A stretch of DNA of 61,564 bases from Rhodospirillaceae bacterium (GTDB lineage Bacteria > Pseudomonadota > Alphaproteobacteria > GCA-2731375). Where the stretch lies: assembly GCA_018701215.1 (NCBI GenBank), contig JABIWH010000008.1, positions 1 to 61,564 of the forward strand. The letters run 5' to 3'. Each line of letters starts with the position of its first letter. Within the stretch, counting starts at the first letter, position 1. A program made the translations under genes and the position numbers. Below the pieces are notes generated by a model. It was given only the letters and a program-made list of their open reading frames with translations. It was not told the origin of the DNA and ran no database searches. This document shows positions 16,767-28,803 of the stretch, piece by piece.

Positions 16767-17540
16767 GTGAAACAGCACGGCACCAAGAACGCTGGCGCGC
16801 GCAATCGCAGAAAGTTTCTGGCTGATACGGCCAGGACCGCCTGCGGCGTGGGCTTGACGGGTCTGGCACTGGCTCATCTGGCGACGGCGGCCAAGTCCCG
16901 CCCCGTTGCCGCCCTGCGCCCGCCGGGCGCCGGTGCGGAGAACGCTTTCCTGTCCGCCTGTATCCGCTGCGGCCTTTGCGTCAACGACTGCCCCTACCCC
17001 ACGCTTGGTCTCGCCCGGATCGAAGACGACGTCGCCGTCGGCACGCCTTATTTCGTGGCCCGCGATGTTCCCTGCGAGATGTGCGACGACATCCCCTGTG
17101 TCGCGGCCTGTCCCACCGGCGCGCTTGATAAAGGCCTAACCAATATCGATAACGCGCGCATGGGCCTGGCGGTTTTGACCGATGAAGAAACCTGCTTGAA
17201 TTTCCAAGGCCTGCGTTGCGATGTCTGCTACCGGGTCTGCCCGGTGATGGGCAAGGCGATCACGCTTGAATACCAGCCAAATACGCGGACCGGCAAACAT
17301 GCGTCGTTTATTCCCACCGTGCACAGTGAAGCCTGCACCGGTTGCGGTAAGTGCGAACACGCCTGCGTTCTGGAAGACGCCGCCATCAAGGTCCTGCCCA
17401 GTCATATCGCCAAGGGCAAACTTGGCAAGCACTACCGCCTGGGCTGGAAAGAAAAAGAAAAGAAGGGCGAAGCCCTTGTCAAAGGTATCACCGACCTGCC
17501 CGACCGTATGCCCGATAGTGCAGCGGAGGCCAAACCATGA
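16767..17540 (+). CDS. napG: NapG, Tat-exported ferredoxin-type protein
   Basis: NapG is a periplasmic four-[4Fe-4S] protein that works with NapH to pass quinol electrons toward NapC/NapB. The 257-aa protein has a Tat signal (NRRKFLAD then a hydrophobic run to about residue 40). It has four cysteine motifs: CIRCGLCVNDCP, CEMCDDIPCVAACP, CDVCYRVCP and CTGCGKCEHAC. The 81-base gap after napA contains only a GC-rich stretch. It overlaps napH by 4 bases. Confidence 0.94.
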   Translation: MKQHGTKNAGARNRRKFLADTARTACGVGLTGLALAHLATAAKSRPVAALRPPGAGAENAFLSACIRCGLCVNDCPYPTLGLARIEDDVAVGTPYFVARDVPCEMCDDIPCVAACPTGALDKGLTNIDNARMGLAVLTDEETCLNFQGLRCDVCYRVCPVMGKAITLEYQPNTRTGKHASFIPTVHSEACTGCGKCEHACVLEDAAIKVLPSHIAKGKLGKHYRLGWKEKEKKGEALVKGITDLPDRMPDSAAEAKP

Positions 17541-18445
17541 GCACGAAACGTTATCCGGGCCGCGACGCCATCAAGACCAAGGGCTGGTTTGCCGCGCATC
17601 GATGGTTGCTCCTGCGCCGGCTATCCCAATTCGGCTTTTTGGCTCTGTTCATGATCGGCCCGATGAGCGGCTACTACCTGGTCAAGGGTTCCATCGCCTC
17701 GAGCCTGACTTTGGATACGCTGCCCCTGACCGATCCTTACATCCTGCTGCAGACCCTGGCGGCCGGCAATGTTCCCGAGATGACCGCGCTGATTGGCGCC
17801 TTGATCGTGGTGGCGGTTTATCTGGTGGTCGGCGGACGCGTTTACTGCGCCTGGGTCTGTCCGATAAACATCATCACTGATGCAGCCCATTGGCTCCGCG
17901 TCCGGCTCGATATCCACGGCGGCCTCAAGTTCACCAAAGCGGCGCGCTATTGGGTCTTGGGTATGACCCTGGTGGTCGCCTTCCTAACAGGCGTGGTCGC
18001 CTGGGAGCTGGTCAACCCCGTCACCATGATTTACCGCGGTCTGATCTTTGGCCTTGGCTGGGCCTGGGGCGCGGCGCTGGCACTGTTCCTGTTCGATCTA
18101 TTGATCAGCGAACGCGGCTGGTGCGGCCATCTCTGCCCCGTGGGTGCCTTCTATGGCACCTTGGGCAAGGCTGCGGTGTTTCGGGTTAGCGCCATTCACC
18201 GCGACGACTGCGACGATTGCATGGACTGTTATGCGGTCTGTCCGGAACAACAAGTCCTACCACCCGCCCTCAAGGGGGCAAGAAGCGGCACCGGCCCGGT
18301 AATTGATGCCGGTGCCTGCACCAACTGTGGGCGCTGCATAGATGTTTGCGCCCTAGATATTTTTCAATTCGGTTCGCGCTTTGCCGGGCCAACGGCCACC
18401 ACCTCTCGATCAGCAACTGACCATGATCTGAAAAAGGCCGCTTGA
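17537..18445 (+). CDS. napH: NapH, membrane quinol dehydrogenase component
   Basis: NapH is an inner-membrane protein with about four helices and two cytoplasmic [4Fe-4S] clusters; with NapG it forms a quinol dehydrogenase feeding NapAB. The 302-aa protein has the NapH/NosR-type CxxxCP motifs (YCAWVCPIN and WCGHLCPVG) at helix ends, and then two ferredoxin motifs, CDDCMDCYAVCP and CTNCGRCIDVC. The last 35 residues are polar and unconserved. Its start overlaps napG. Confidence 0.94.
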   Translation: MSTKRYPGRDAIKTKGWFAAHRWLLLRRLSQFGFLALFMIGPMSGYYLVKGSIASSLTLDTLPLTDPYILLQTLAAGNVPEMTALIGALIVVAVYLVVGGRVYCAWVCPINIITDAAHWLRVRLDIHGGLKFTKAARYWVLGMTLVVAFLTGVVAWELVNPVTMIYRGLIFGLGWAWGAALALFLFDLLISERGWCGHLCPVGAFYGTLGKAAVFRVSAIHRDDCDDCMDCYAVCPEQQVLPPALKGARSGTGPVIDAGACTNCGRCIDVCALDIFQFGSRFAGPTATTSRSATDHDLKKAA

Positions 18446-18515
18446 TTGGCGGGGCCAAACAATGGAGTTCAAAATGAAAAATTCAACTTTGCGTTATCAT
18501 TTAGGAGGATTTGTA

Positions 18516-18971
18516 ATGAAACGCCTAATCGCCAAATTGTCGGGTTTTATACCAGCAACATTGGTTGTCGCCCTGCTCGCCCTGGCCCCAACCGGCCTGG
18601 CCAATGCCGATACCGTATCTTCGCTACGCGGCTCGCTTGCGCTAGAGGGCCAAAAATCTCCGGCGCCTGTTTACAAGCTTAAGCTTGACCTGGAAAAATT
18701 CGACCGGAACTTCAAGTCCCAACCGCCACTGATTCCCCATAAGGTGGCAAAATACAGGATCAACCTGAAGGCCAACCGTTGCGTAAAATGCCACGGCAAG
18801 GCCAATTACAAGGAAGAGGAAGCGCCAATGATCGGCGTTAGCCATTTCAAGGACAAGAACGGCAAAGAGGGCAAAAAAATCAATATGTCACGCTATTTCT
18901 GCACTCAGTGCCACGTCGCCCAGGTGGATGCCAAGCCGCTGGTCGCCAATACCTTTAAAGGCACGAAGTAG
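18516..18971 (+). CDS. napB: NapB, diheme cytochrome c subunit
   Basis: NapB is the periplasmic diheme electron donor of NapA. I chose ATG 18516 because a perfect AGGAGG lies 9 bases upstream and the protein (151 aa) then starts with a clean signal peptide, MKRLIAKLSG... cleaved near ANA-DT. A longer frame from 18462 lacks these. The two heme sites are CVKCH and CTQCH, with the NapB-typical QPPLIPH histidine ahead of the first. Hairpin DNA follows before napC. Confidence 0.95.
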   Translation: MKRLIAKLSGFIPATLVVALLALAPTGLANADTVSSLRGSLALEGQKSPAPVYKLKLDLEKFDRNFKSQPPLIPHKVAKYRINLKANRCVKCHGKANYKEEEAPMIGVSHFKDKNGKEGKKINMSRYFCTQCHVAQVDAKPLVANTFKGTK

Positions 18972-18997
18972 CCGCCGCCACGTAGCTCGAATATTTT

Positions 18998-19035
18998 CTG
19001 GCCGGTGCCTGGTTGACTAACCAGGTGCCGGCCAG
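18998..19035 (+). other. long hairpin between napB and napC
   Basis: CTGGCCGGTGCCTGGTT and AACCAGGTGCCGGCCAG flank the tetraloop GACT. The 17-base arms pair fully in RNA if the two central positions form G-U wobbles. It is followed by TTCTATG rather than a T-run, so it does not look like a clean terminator. It more likely shapes mRNA stability or partial read-through into napC. Confidence 0.7.
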
Positions 19036-19080
19036 TTCTATGCGCAATATATAATATTATTTGAAAGAAGAGCCAGACCC

Positions 19081-19668
19081 ATGGACCAGAACCCGCAACA
19101 ACAAAGTTTGTGGCGTAAATTGACCTCTCCCAGCCGGACGCTATCGCTTGCTAGCCTGCTCGCTATTGGCATTGCCATTGGCGTCATTGGCTGGGGCGGA
19201 TTTAACTGGTCCATGGAACTGACCAACACCGAAACCTTCTGCGTCTCCTGTCACGAGATGCGTGACAACGTGTATCAGGAGTACAAGGAGACCGTTCACT
19301 ACAACAACCGGACCGGCGTCCGCGCCACCTGCCCCGATTGCCATGTGCCAAAGGAATGGATCCATAAAGTCATCCGCAAGGTCCAGGCTTCCAACGAGCT
19401 GTATCACAAGGTGATGGGCACCATTGATACCCGTGAGAAATTCGAGGCCAAGCGCCTGCAATTGGCCAAAAACGTCTGGGCGACAATGGAGGCGACGGAT
19501 TCACGGGAATGCCGCAATTGCCACAGCTTTGAATTCATGGACCTGACAAAGCAGGAGCGGCGTTCGCAGAAACGTCACAACAAGGCGCGCAACAAAGGCA
19601 TTACCTGCATCAATTGCCACAAGGGATTGGCCCACGAACTGCCCGAAGGTTGGGATGACGAGGGTTGA
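19081..19668 (+). CDS. napC: NapC/NirT-family tetraheme cytochrome c
   Basis: NapC is a membrane-anchored quinol dehydrogenase that passes electrons to NapB. The 195-aa protein has one N-terminal membrane anchor (about residues 22-42, LASLLAIGIAIGVIGWGGF) and four heme sites: CVSCH, CPDCH, CRNCH and CINCH. The length and heme order are standard. The AT-rich stretch just upstream (with TATAAT at 19050-19055) could be a secondary -10, but no -35 was found. Confidence 0.95.
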   Translation: MDQNPQQQSLWRKLTSPSRTLSLASLLAIGIAIGVIGWGGFNWSMELTNTETFCVSCHEMRDNVYQEYKETVHYNNRTGVRATCPDCHVPKEWIHKVIRKVQASNELYHKVMGTIDTREKFEAKRLQLAKNVWATMEATDSRECRNCHSFEFMDLTKQERRSQKRHNKARNKGITCINCHKGLAHELPEGWDDEG

Positions 19669-19733
19669 TGCCAACATACTGATGGCCAATAATCAGGCCA
19701 ACTTGAGATATTAAAGGGGAGGTTACCAAGACC

Positions 19734-21293
19734 ATGCGCATCAGCTCTATCGTCAACCGGGCGGCACAGATGAATGGGTCTGGGTTAGCCTCTAACTTTC
19801 AAGACCGGCAACAAAATTGGGGTCAGTTTGCCTCCCGCGTCTCGCGTCTGGCTGCGGGCCTGCAAGGCCTTGACGTCGGCGTCGGTGACCGGGTCGCCAT
19901 GCTGGCCCTGAACAGCGACCGCTATTTGGAGTATTTTTTCGCGGTGCCTTGGGCCGGTGGGGTTTTCGTGCCCATCAATACCCGCCTTGCCCCGCCTGAA
20001 GTCGAGCATTGGCTAAACGATTCCGGCGCCACTGTTTTATTGGTCGACGACAATTTCACCGCAATGCTACCCAAGCTTCAGGGCCGCTTGGAAAGTGTTA
20101 GGACGATCGTTCATGTCGGCGATGGTACCGCGCCCGAGGGCATGTTGTCCTATGAAGGCCTGATCAATGGCGCCGGCGAGATCGCCCCGCTGGATGCGGG
20201 CGGCGATGAAATGGCGGGTTTGTTCTATACCGGCGGCACCACGGGACGTTCCAAAGGCGTGATGTTAAGCCACCGGAACCTGCTGTTGAACTCTCTGCAG
20301 ATCGCCGGCGAGACCGGCTTCACCGCCGAGTCACATTATCTGCACGCCGCGCCCATGTTCCATCTGGCGAACGGCGCGGCAATGTTCGCCATCACCTCGA
20401 TGGCCGGCGCATCGACGATTATTCCAGGCTTTGAACCGGTTGCCGCATTGCAGGCTATTCAAGACAACAAGATTGATCTGGCCCTGATGGTTCCAACCAT
20501 GATCAATATGGCGGTCAATCACCCGGACGTCGGCAACTATGATCTAAGCAGCATCCGCCATGTCCTCTTCGGCGCCTCTCCCATGCCCGAGGCGGTCTTG
20601 AAGACAGCTCTGCAGGTCATCCCCAACGCCCAGTTCCATCATGTTTATGGCCAAACCGAGGCCGGTCCGGTGCTGACCGCGCTGCCGCCCAACCGTATGG
20701 TCGAGGAAGGACCGCTGGCCGGCAAAATCAAATCCGCCGGCGTCGCCATCCCCGGTGTCGAGATCAAGATCGTTGACGAAGACGATATCGAAGTTCCCCG
20801 TGGCACGGTTGGTGAAATCTGCGGCCAGGGCGAGAACGTCATGCTGGGCTATTGGAATCAGCCCGAGATGACCGCCCATACTCTGCGCAACGGCTGGCTG
20901 CATACGGGCGATGGCGGCCGCATGGACGAAGACGGCTTCGTCTACGTCGTCGACCGGGTCAAGGACATGATTATTTCGGGCGGCGAAAACGTCTACTCGG
21001 CCGAGGTCGAGAACGCCATCTATCAACACCCAGGCATCGTTGAATGCGCCGTGATCGGCATCCCGCACGAAAAGTGGGGCGAGCAGGTGCATGCCATTGT
21101 CCGCTTGGCCGAGGGCGAGGCGCTGGACGAGGCAGCCGTCATCGCCCATTGCCACGAATGGATCGCCAACTATAAATGCCCGCGCAGCGTCTCGTTCGTG
21201 ACGCCCCCCCTGCCCCTCTCGGGCGCCGGCAAAATCCTAAAGACCGATCTGCGCAAGCCCTATTGGGAAGGCCACGAGAAGCAAGTTAACTAA
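19734..21293 (+). CDS. AMP-dependent acyl-CoA synthetase/ligase
   Basis: An ANL-superfamily enzyme of 519 aa that would activate a carboxylic acid to its acyl-CoA via an acyl-adenylate. Motifs seen are YTGGTTGRSKGVMLSH (P-loop, about residue 165), YGQTEAG, GWLHTGDGGRMDEDGF and VDRVKDMIISGGENVY. The C-terminal catalytic lysine is in SGAGKILKTDLR. A GGGGAGG ribosome site precedes the ATG. The substrate cannot be read from the sequence; a medium- or long-chain fatty acid is the default. The MFS gene begins 3 bases later, suggesting uptake and activation of the same acid. Confidence 0.9.
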   Translation: MRISSIVNRAAQMNGSGLASNFQDRQQNWGQFASRVSRLAAGLQGLDVGVGDRVAMLALNSDRYLEYFFAVPWAGGVFVPINTRLAPPEVEHWLNDSGATVLLVDDNFTAMLPKLQGRLESVRTIVHVGDGTAPEGMLSYEGLINGAGEIAPLDAGGDEMAGLFYTGGTTGRSKGVMLSHRNLLLNSLQIAGETGFTAESHYLHAAPMFHLANGAAMFAITSMAGASTIIPGFEPVAALQAIQDNKIDLALMVPTMINMAVNHPDVGNYDLSSIRHVLFGASPMPEAVLKTALQVIPNAQFHHVYGQTEAGPVLTALPPNRMVEEGPLAGKIKSAGVAIPGVEIKIVDEDDIEVPRGTVGEICGQGENVMLGYWNQPEMTAHTLRNGWLHTGDGGRMDEDGFVYVVDRVKDMIISGGENVYSAEVENAIYQHPGIVECAVIGIPHEKWGEQVHAIVRLAEGEALDEAAVIAHCHEWIANYKCPRSVSFVTPPLPLSGAGKILKTDLRKPYWEGHEKQVN

Positions 21294-21296
21294 TTT

Positions 21297-22562
21297 ATGA
21301 CGTCATCAGTAGAAGCGGACTCCGGAACCGAGCCGGAGGGCGACCCGGTCCAAGGCTGGGTCATGGTTGGGGTCTGCTTTGTTCTGGGCGGCCTCGCCTT
21401 TGGTGTCCTCGGCTCGGTCGGGGTGTTCCTGAAACCTTTGGTGGCCGAATTCGGCTGGTCCCGTGGCCAGACCGCCTTTGGCTATTCCATGCTGTCCTTC
21501 GCGTCCGCCATCATGGGAGTGGCCTGGGGTTACGTCGCGGACCGGTATGGCAGCGAGCGCCTGATCATGGCGGGCGCTTTTTCAATGGTCGTTGCGCTAT
21601 TGGGGTTAAGCCATCTGAGCCAGCTTTGGCATTTTTATGCCGCTTATTTTCTGTTCGGCGCGGTTGGCTTTTCCACTTTCATGGGGCCGCTATTCGGCAA
21701 TGTTGGGCATTGGTTCAAACATAATCCCGGCCTAGCCCTGGGTATTGCCGCCGCCGGCGGCGCCTTGGGACAAGGGGTGATCCCTTTCATCGTCCGCCTG
21801 ATGATCAGCGAATACGATTGGCGCACGGCCTATTTCGTCCTGGCCGTGGCGTATCTGATTATCGCCGTGCCGTTGGCCCTGGCGGTCAAGGATCCGCCTA
21901 GCCGGAAAGCGGTGCAGACAAATGTGCGGGTGCAAACCGATCCACGCTATTCCCTGCCCCCGATTGAGATCATGACCTGGGTTTGTGCGGCGGTGATATT
22001 CTGCTGCATCACCATGTCGATGCCCATCGTCCATGTCGTGCCGCTTATTTCCGACCGCGGCATCGCGCCGGAAACCGCGGCCTCGGTGCTTTTAGTACTC
22101 ATGCTGTCAGGCGCGGCGGGCCGCATCGCGGGCGGCAAATTCGCCGACCTGTTGGGACCGCTGCCGACCTTCATGCTGGCCTCTGCCGGACAAACCATTC
22201 TGGTCATCTGGTTTCCCCACATCGACAGCATGATCGGTATTTACATCCTGGCGGTGGCTTTCGGTTTCGCCTATTCCGCCGACATGGTCTCGATCATCAC
22301 CTGCATGCGCCTGATGATCCCGGTTCACCTGGCCGGCCGGGCCATTGGCTTGGGCACCGCATTCGGCATGGTCGGCATGGGGCTGGGCGGTTACCTGGGC
22401 GGTGCGCTGTATGACCTGCACGGCGACTACGTCTGGGCCTTCGCCGCCGCCGCTCTGTCAGGCGGGATCAATCTGTTGATCCTAAGCGGCCTCGTCCTGC
22501 GCCTGGGCATGGCACGGCGCAACGCGCTCCTACCCGAAAACCCTCGTAATGCGTCTATATGA
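21297..22562 (+). CDS. MFS transporter
   Basis: A 421-aa major facilitator with about 12 hydrophobic helices and short termini. The helix 2-3 loop GYVADRYGSERLIMAGAF matches the MFS G-x-x-x-D-R-x-G-x-R signature, and a second copy occurs as GGKFADLLGP. The pattern is close to the monocarboxylate/oxalate-formate antiporter branch, with an Ala-rich central loop. It follows the acyl-CoA synthetase by 3 bases and so probably imports its substrate. It is convergent with the MipA-like gene. Confidence 0.88.
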   Translation: MTSSVEADSGTEPEGDPVQGWVMVGVCFVLGGLAFGVLGSVGVFLKPLVAEFGWSRGQTAFGYSMLSFASAIMGVAWGYVADRYGSERLIMAGAFSMVVALLGLSHLSQLWHFYAAYFLFGAVGFSTFMGPLFGNVGHWFKHNPGLALGIAAAGGALGQGVIPFIVRLMISEYDWRTAYFVLAVAYLIIAVPLALAVKDPPSRKAVQTNVRVQTDPRYSLPPIEIMTWVCAAVIFCCITMSMPIVHVVPLISDRGIAPETAASVLLVLMLSGAAGRIAGGKFADLLGPLPTFMLASAGQTILVIWFPHIDSMIGIYILAVAFGFAYSADMVSIITCMRLMIPVHLAGRAIGLGTAFGMVGMGLGGYLGGALYDLHGDYVWAFAAAALSGGINLLILSGLVLRLGMARRNALLPENPRNASI

Positions 22563-22570
22563 GTCTTTAT

Positions 22571-22585
22571 TACCGCACGTCGGTA
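22571..22585. terminator. weak hairpin between convergent genes
   Basis: TACCG-CACGT-CGGTA forms a 5-bp stem between the MFS stop and the minus-strand stop, followed by TTATTCGTT. It is short with no strong T-run; it could be a weak bidirectional terminator. Confidence 0.25.
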
Positions 22586-23425
22586 TTATTCGTTAACCGT
22601 ACGCTCTGATTGGAAAAATGACCAAATAAGGCCAACACCGGCGCCATAGGTCAGGTCTTCGCGAAACAATGGGCTATCCTCGTTCGCCGCACCGTGGTGC
22701 GAATTGATGTCGCCGGCAAAAAACAGCCTCAAACGCTTGCCAAGCGGATGCTGCATCAAAAGGCGCAGCCTGCTGCCCAAATAGCCCCCCTGGCCGTCAT
22801 AGGCCCCTCGTGTCGTGGTTACGAAAGGCGCCTGCACTTCATAAAAATAGTCCTGCAAATCCTCGTCCGCGAAGACGGTGGATAGGCCCAGCTTCAACTT
22901 GGTGCCGCTGCCGAGGAAATTACCATGTTGATAGGCCAGTTGCGGTTCGATCAGGAAACCACGATGTTCCACGCTTGAGAAGTCAGTCGAGAAAACCGCC
23001 CTAACTGGTAATTCTAAATCAAACTTTGCCCATCGTGCGGCCCTGGCGAAAGTCCACTGCAGGCGCGGTCCTACTTCTGCCATGTGATCGAGATCGGGCA
23101 TGCCGCGGCGGGCATCGTTGTCATCGGAATCGGCATCCAACGACCCACCCAACGAGATATCCAATTCGAAATCACGGCTATGGACAAGGCGCCCCCGCAA
23201 CAACCCCTTGCTGTCAGAACGGATAAACTCGCCGCGGTAAATGGGCAGCGGCAGTGCAATGCCGTTAAAGTGGTTTTGTCCCGCCGCCGGATAATCGGGC
23301 AAATAGCCCGCACCGCCCGCCACTCCAAGCTCAAACAACGGTTTTTCCGCCGCCAGAACAGGTACGGACAGGCAGGCACACAGCAGGCCAAGGGCCAGGG
23401 CGCGACGAACAACGGCTTGCGGCAT
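22586..23425 (-). CDS. MipA/OmpV-family outer-membrane protein
   Basis: The start at ATG 23425 gives 279 aa with a clear signal peptide (MPQAVVRRALALGLLCACL... cleaved near VLA-AEK). A longer frame to 23506 places unlikely residues before it. The mature part alternates polar and hydrophobic residues as in beta-barrels and contains LFELGVAGGAGYLPDYPAAG, a hallmark of the MipA/OmpV family (scaffold for murein enzymes or porin-like). It ends in ERTVNE rather than the usual terminal aromatic. It stands alone on this strand. Confidence 0.85.
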   Translation of the reverse strand: MPQAVVRRALALGLLCACLSVPVLAAEKPLFELGVAGGAGYLPDYPAAGQNHFNGIALPLPIYRGEFIRSDSKGLLRGRLVHSRDFELDISLGGSLDADSDDNDARRGMPDLDHMAEVGPRLQWTFARAARWAKFDLELPVRAVFSTDFSSVEHRGFLIEPQLAYQHGNFLGSGTKLKLGLSTVFADEDLQDYFYEVQAPFVTTTRGAYDGQGGYLGSRLRLLMQHPLGKRLRLFFAGDINSHHGAANEDSPLFREDLTYGAGVGLIWSFFQSERTVNE

Positions 23426-23537
23426 CGGAGTACTTCCAGACTGCGAAAAGGGCGCTAACCTTCTAGCAATAAAGAGCCGGCATTTGCAAAGGCGTACTGC
23501 CAGCAACGGGGTTATTGGGCATGTGACAGCTTGTCGC

Positions 23538-23565
23538 TTGACTTCATTTCACATTCCGCTATGTA
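23538..23565 (+). promoter_or_regulatory. possible promoter of the suf operon
   Basis: TTGACT (23538-23543) is 16 bases from TATGTA (23560-23565). The -35 is good and the -10 poor. It lies 35 bases before the Rrf2 regulator gene, so an autoregulatory operator could overlap it, but no clear IscR-type palindrome was identified. Confidence 0.35.
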
Positions 23566-23599
23566 AACAGTACCAATTTAGTCCTGATTGCAGGGGTGA

Positions 23600-24054
23600 G
23601 TGATGATCCGCCTAAATAAGATGACCGATTACGCCGTTGTCATGCTGAGCCATATGGCCAATATCGAAGGCAGTGACACTGGCAGAATGGTGACGGCCGT
23701 ACAGATGGCGCAGGATTCTGGCGTGCCCCTGCCCTCGGTCTCGAAACTGATGCAACAGTTGAGCAAGGCCGGTATCCTAACCTCCCATCGCGGCGCCGGC
23801 GGCGGTTACAGTCTGGATCGGGCGGCGGGCCAGGTTACCGTGGCCGACATCGTAACCGCCCTGGAGGGGCCAATTGCGCTGACCTCGTGCATTGATGGCG
23901 CGGATACCTCGTGCGGTTCCATGCCCTTGTGTTCCATGAGCGGCAACTGGAACCAGGTCAATCATGCCATTCAGGCGGCTTTGGAAAGCGTCAGCCTGGC
24001 CGAAATGATGCCCCGGCCTTTTGCCTTTGAACCGACCCCGGAAGAGCTGGCTAA

Positions 24055-24058
<4 letters not shown>
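23600..24058 (+). CDS. Rrf2-family SUF regulator (IscR-like)
   Basis: A 152-aa Rrf2/IscR-family transcription factor that probably senses Fe-S status and controls the suf genes. The N-terminal winged helix reads LNKMTDYAVVMLSHMA, then VPLPSVSKLMQQLSKAGIL and SHRGAGGGYSLDR. Three cysteines in LTSCIDGADTSCGSMPLCSM are the presumed cluster ligands. It begins with tandem ATG codons (23600 and 23603). Its stop overlaps the sufB ATG (ATGA), so the regulator is translated with its target operon. Annotation pipelines often call this type the SUF system regulator. Confidence 0.9.
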
Positions 24059-25512
<1,454 letters not shown>

Positions 25513-25525
25513 GGAAATGGGTAAC

Positions 25526-26281
25526 ATGTTGGAAATTAAGGGCCTGCACGCGGATGTGGATGGCACGGAAATCCTCAAGGGCATTGATCTGAGCATTGGC
25601 GAGGGCGAGGTGCATGCCATCATGGGGCCCAATGGTTCCGGCAAGAGCACGCTGTCCTATGTCCTCTCCGGGCGCGACGGCTATAACGTCACCGCCGGCT
25701 CGATTACCTATCGGGGCCGGGATTTAAGCGAATTGAATACCGAGGAGCGCGCCGCCGAAGGCATCTTCCTGGGCTTTCAGTACCCGGTCGAGCTGCCGGG
25801 TGTGTCTTCCACCACTTTCCTGAAGACCGCCCTGAATGCGGTGCGCCGGCACCGGGGCGAGGAAGAGCTGGACGCGGTGCAATTCATGAAGCGCCTGCGG
25901 GTCCATACCAAGGCGCTCAACATCAGTGATGACATGCTGCGCCGTGGCGTCAATGTGGGCTTTTCAGGCGGCGAGAAAAAGCGCAACGAGATCCTGCAGA
26001 TGGCCTTGCTGGAGCCGTATTTCGCAGTCCTGGACGAAACCGACAGCGGCCTGGATATTGATGCCTTGAAGGTCGTGGCCGAAGGCGTCAACGCGCTGCG
26101 CGGACCAAAACGCTCGATGCTGGTGATCACCCATTATCAGCGCCTGCTGGATTACATCGTACCCGACTATGTGCATGTCCTGGCCCATGGCCGGATCGCC
26201 AGATCTGGCGGCAAGGAATTGGCGCTGGAGTTGGAGGAAAAGGGCTACGGCGAGTTTGTCGCCGGGACGGAGGCGGCCTAG
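25526..26281 (+). CDS. sufC: SufC, ABC-type ATPase
   Basis: SufC is the ATPase of the SufBCD scaffold. The chosen ATG 25526 gives 251 aa starting MLEIKGLHADVDG, the usual SufC start, with AGGGA about 10 bases upstream. An ATG at 25517 is possible; the longer frame to 25415 is not. Walker A is MGPNGSGKST, the ABC signature is VGFSGGEKKRNEILQ, Walker B is YFAVLDETDSGLD, and the switch histidine is in VITHYQR. Confidence 0.96.
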   Translation: MLEIKGLHADVDGTEILKGIDLSIGEGEVHAIMGPNGSGKSTLSYVLSGRDGYNVTAGSITYRGRDLSELNTEERAAEGIFLGFQYPVELPGVSSTTFLKTALNAVRRHRGEEELDAVQFMKRLRVHTKALNISDDMLRRGVNVGFSGGEKKRNEILQMALLEPYFAVLDETDSGLDIDALKVVAEGVNALRGPKRSMLVITHYQRLLDYIVPDYVHVLAHGRIARSGGKELALELEEKGYGEFVAGTEAA

Positions 26282-26284
26282 GCC

Positions 26285-27534
26285 ATGGGGATGGAAGCCT
26301 ATCAAGCGCAGTTCGCCGATCATCTGCCGGGCGGTGGTCCGGCTTGGCTGTCGGATTTGCGCCAGGCGGCGGCCACCCGGTTTTCTAGCCAGGGTCTGCC
26401 CGACCGCAAGGTCGAGGAATGGCGCTACACCAATCTGAAGCCGGTGCAGGCACAGCTATTCGCGCTGGATGCGGTGTCTGCTGGTGCTGCGCCACCGGCT
26501 CTGCTGGAAAGCAGTTATCGGCTGGTCTTCAGCAACGGCGTCCTGCAAAGCGGCGCCAATGATCTTCCCACCGGCGTCAGGCTGGCAGGCATGGCGGAGA
26601 CCTTGAGCGAGAGCCCTGGTTCGCTGGCGGCGCATATGGGTCAAATCAACGCCGGACAGGATTTGCCGCTACCGGCTCTGAACCAGGCTTTGAGCCGAGA
26701 TGGTTACATTTTGTCCATCGATCCCGGCGTTATGGTGGAGCGGCCCATGGAGGTCCTGTTCCTATCCGATGCGGGTACCTGCTATCCCCGTAATCTGGTG
26801 TTGGCCGGTGCCGGCTCTGAGGCGACGGTGGTAGAACATTATCTGGGCCGGGGTGACGGCGAATATTTCGTCAATGCGGTGACGGAGATCCATGCTGCGC
26901 TAGGGGCAAAGTTGCGGCGTTATAAGATCCAGCAGGATGCATTCGGCGCCTCTCATGTCGCAACCCTGGCCGGGCAGCTGGGCGACGATGCCCACTTCGA
27001 AAATTTTGACCTGAATTTGGGCGGCCAATTGGTGCGCAGTGAAATCCATATGGCGCTGGCTGGACAAGGCGCGGAAGCGGCCCTGAATGGCGTCTATCTG
27101 CTGCGCGGCAAACAGCATTGCGACAACGCCATTCAGATGGATCACGTCGTGGGTGCCACCAACAGCCATCAGGATTATCGCGGCATCCTTGACGACAAGG
27201 CGCATGCCGTCTTTCAGGGCAAGATCACCGTGCGGCCCGATGCCCAGGGCATTGAAGGCCATCAATTGAACAAGACCCTGTTGTTGTCCGATGATGCGGA
27301 AATCGACAGCAAACCGGAATTAGAAATCCTGGCTGACGATGTGAAATGCAGCCATGGCGCCACCGCCGGCGAACTGGACGAAACCGGCCTGTTCTATCTC
27401 CGCTCCCGCGGCATACCCGAGGCCGAGGCCCGGCAATTGCTGATGACCGCTTTTATTGCCGAGACCGTGGCCCACATTGGCCATGATGACGTACGCGCGG
27501 TCATGGAACGGCTGGTCGGCGAATGGATGGCGCA

Positions 27535-27538
<4 letters not shown>
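26285..27538 (+). CDS. sufD: SufD, Fe-S scaffold subunit
   Basis: SufD pairs with SufB to form the scaffold and supports iron entry. The 417-aa protein starts MGMEAYQAQFADHL, has PDRKVEEWRYTNLKPVQ near residue 45 and the conserved C-terminal part KCSHGATAGELDETGLFYL with RGIPEAEARQLL. An in-frame ATG lies 2 codons in. The stop overlaps the sufS ATG (ATGA). Confidence 0.95.
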
Positions 27539-28802
<1,264 letters not shown>

Positions 28803-28803
<1 letters not shown>

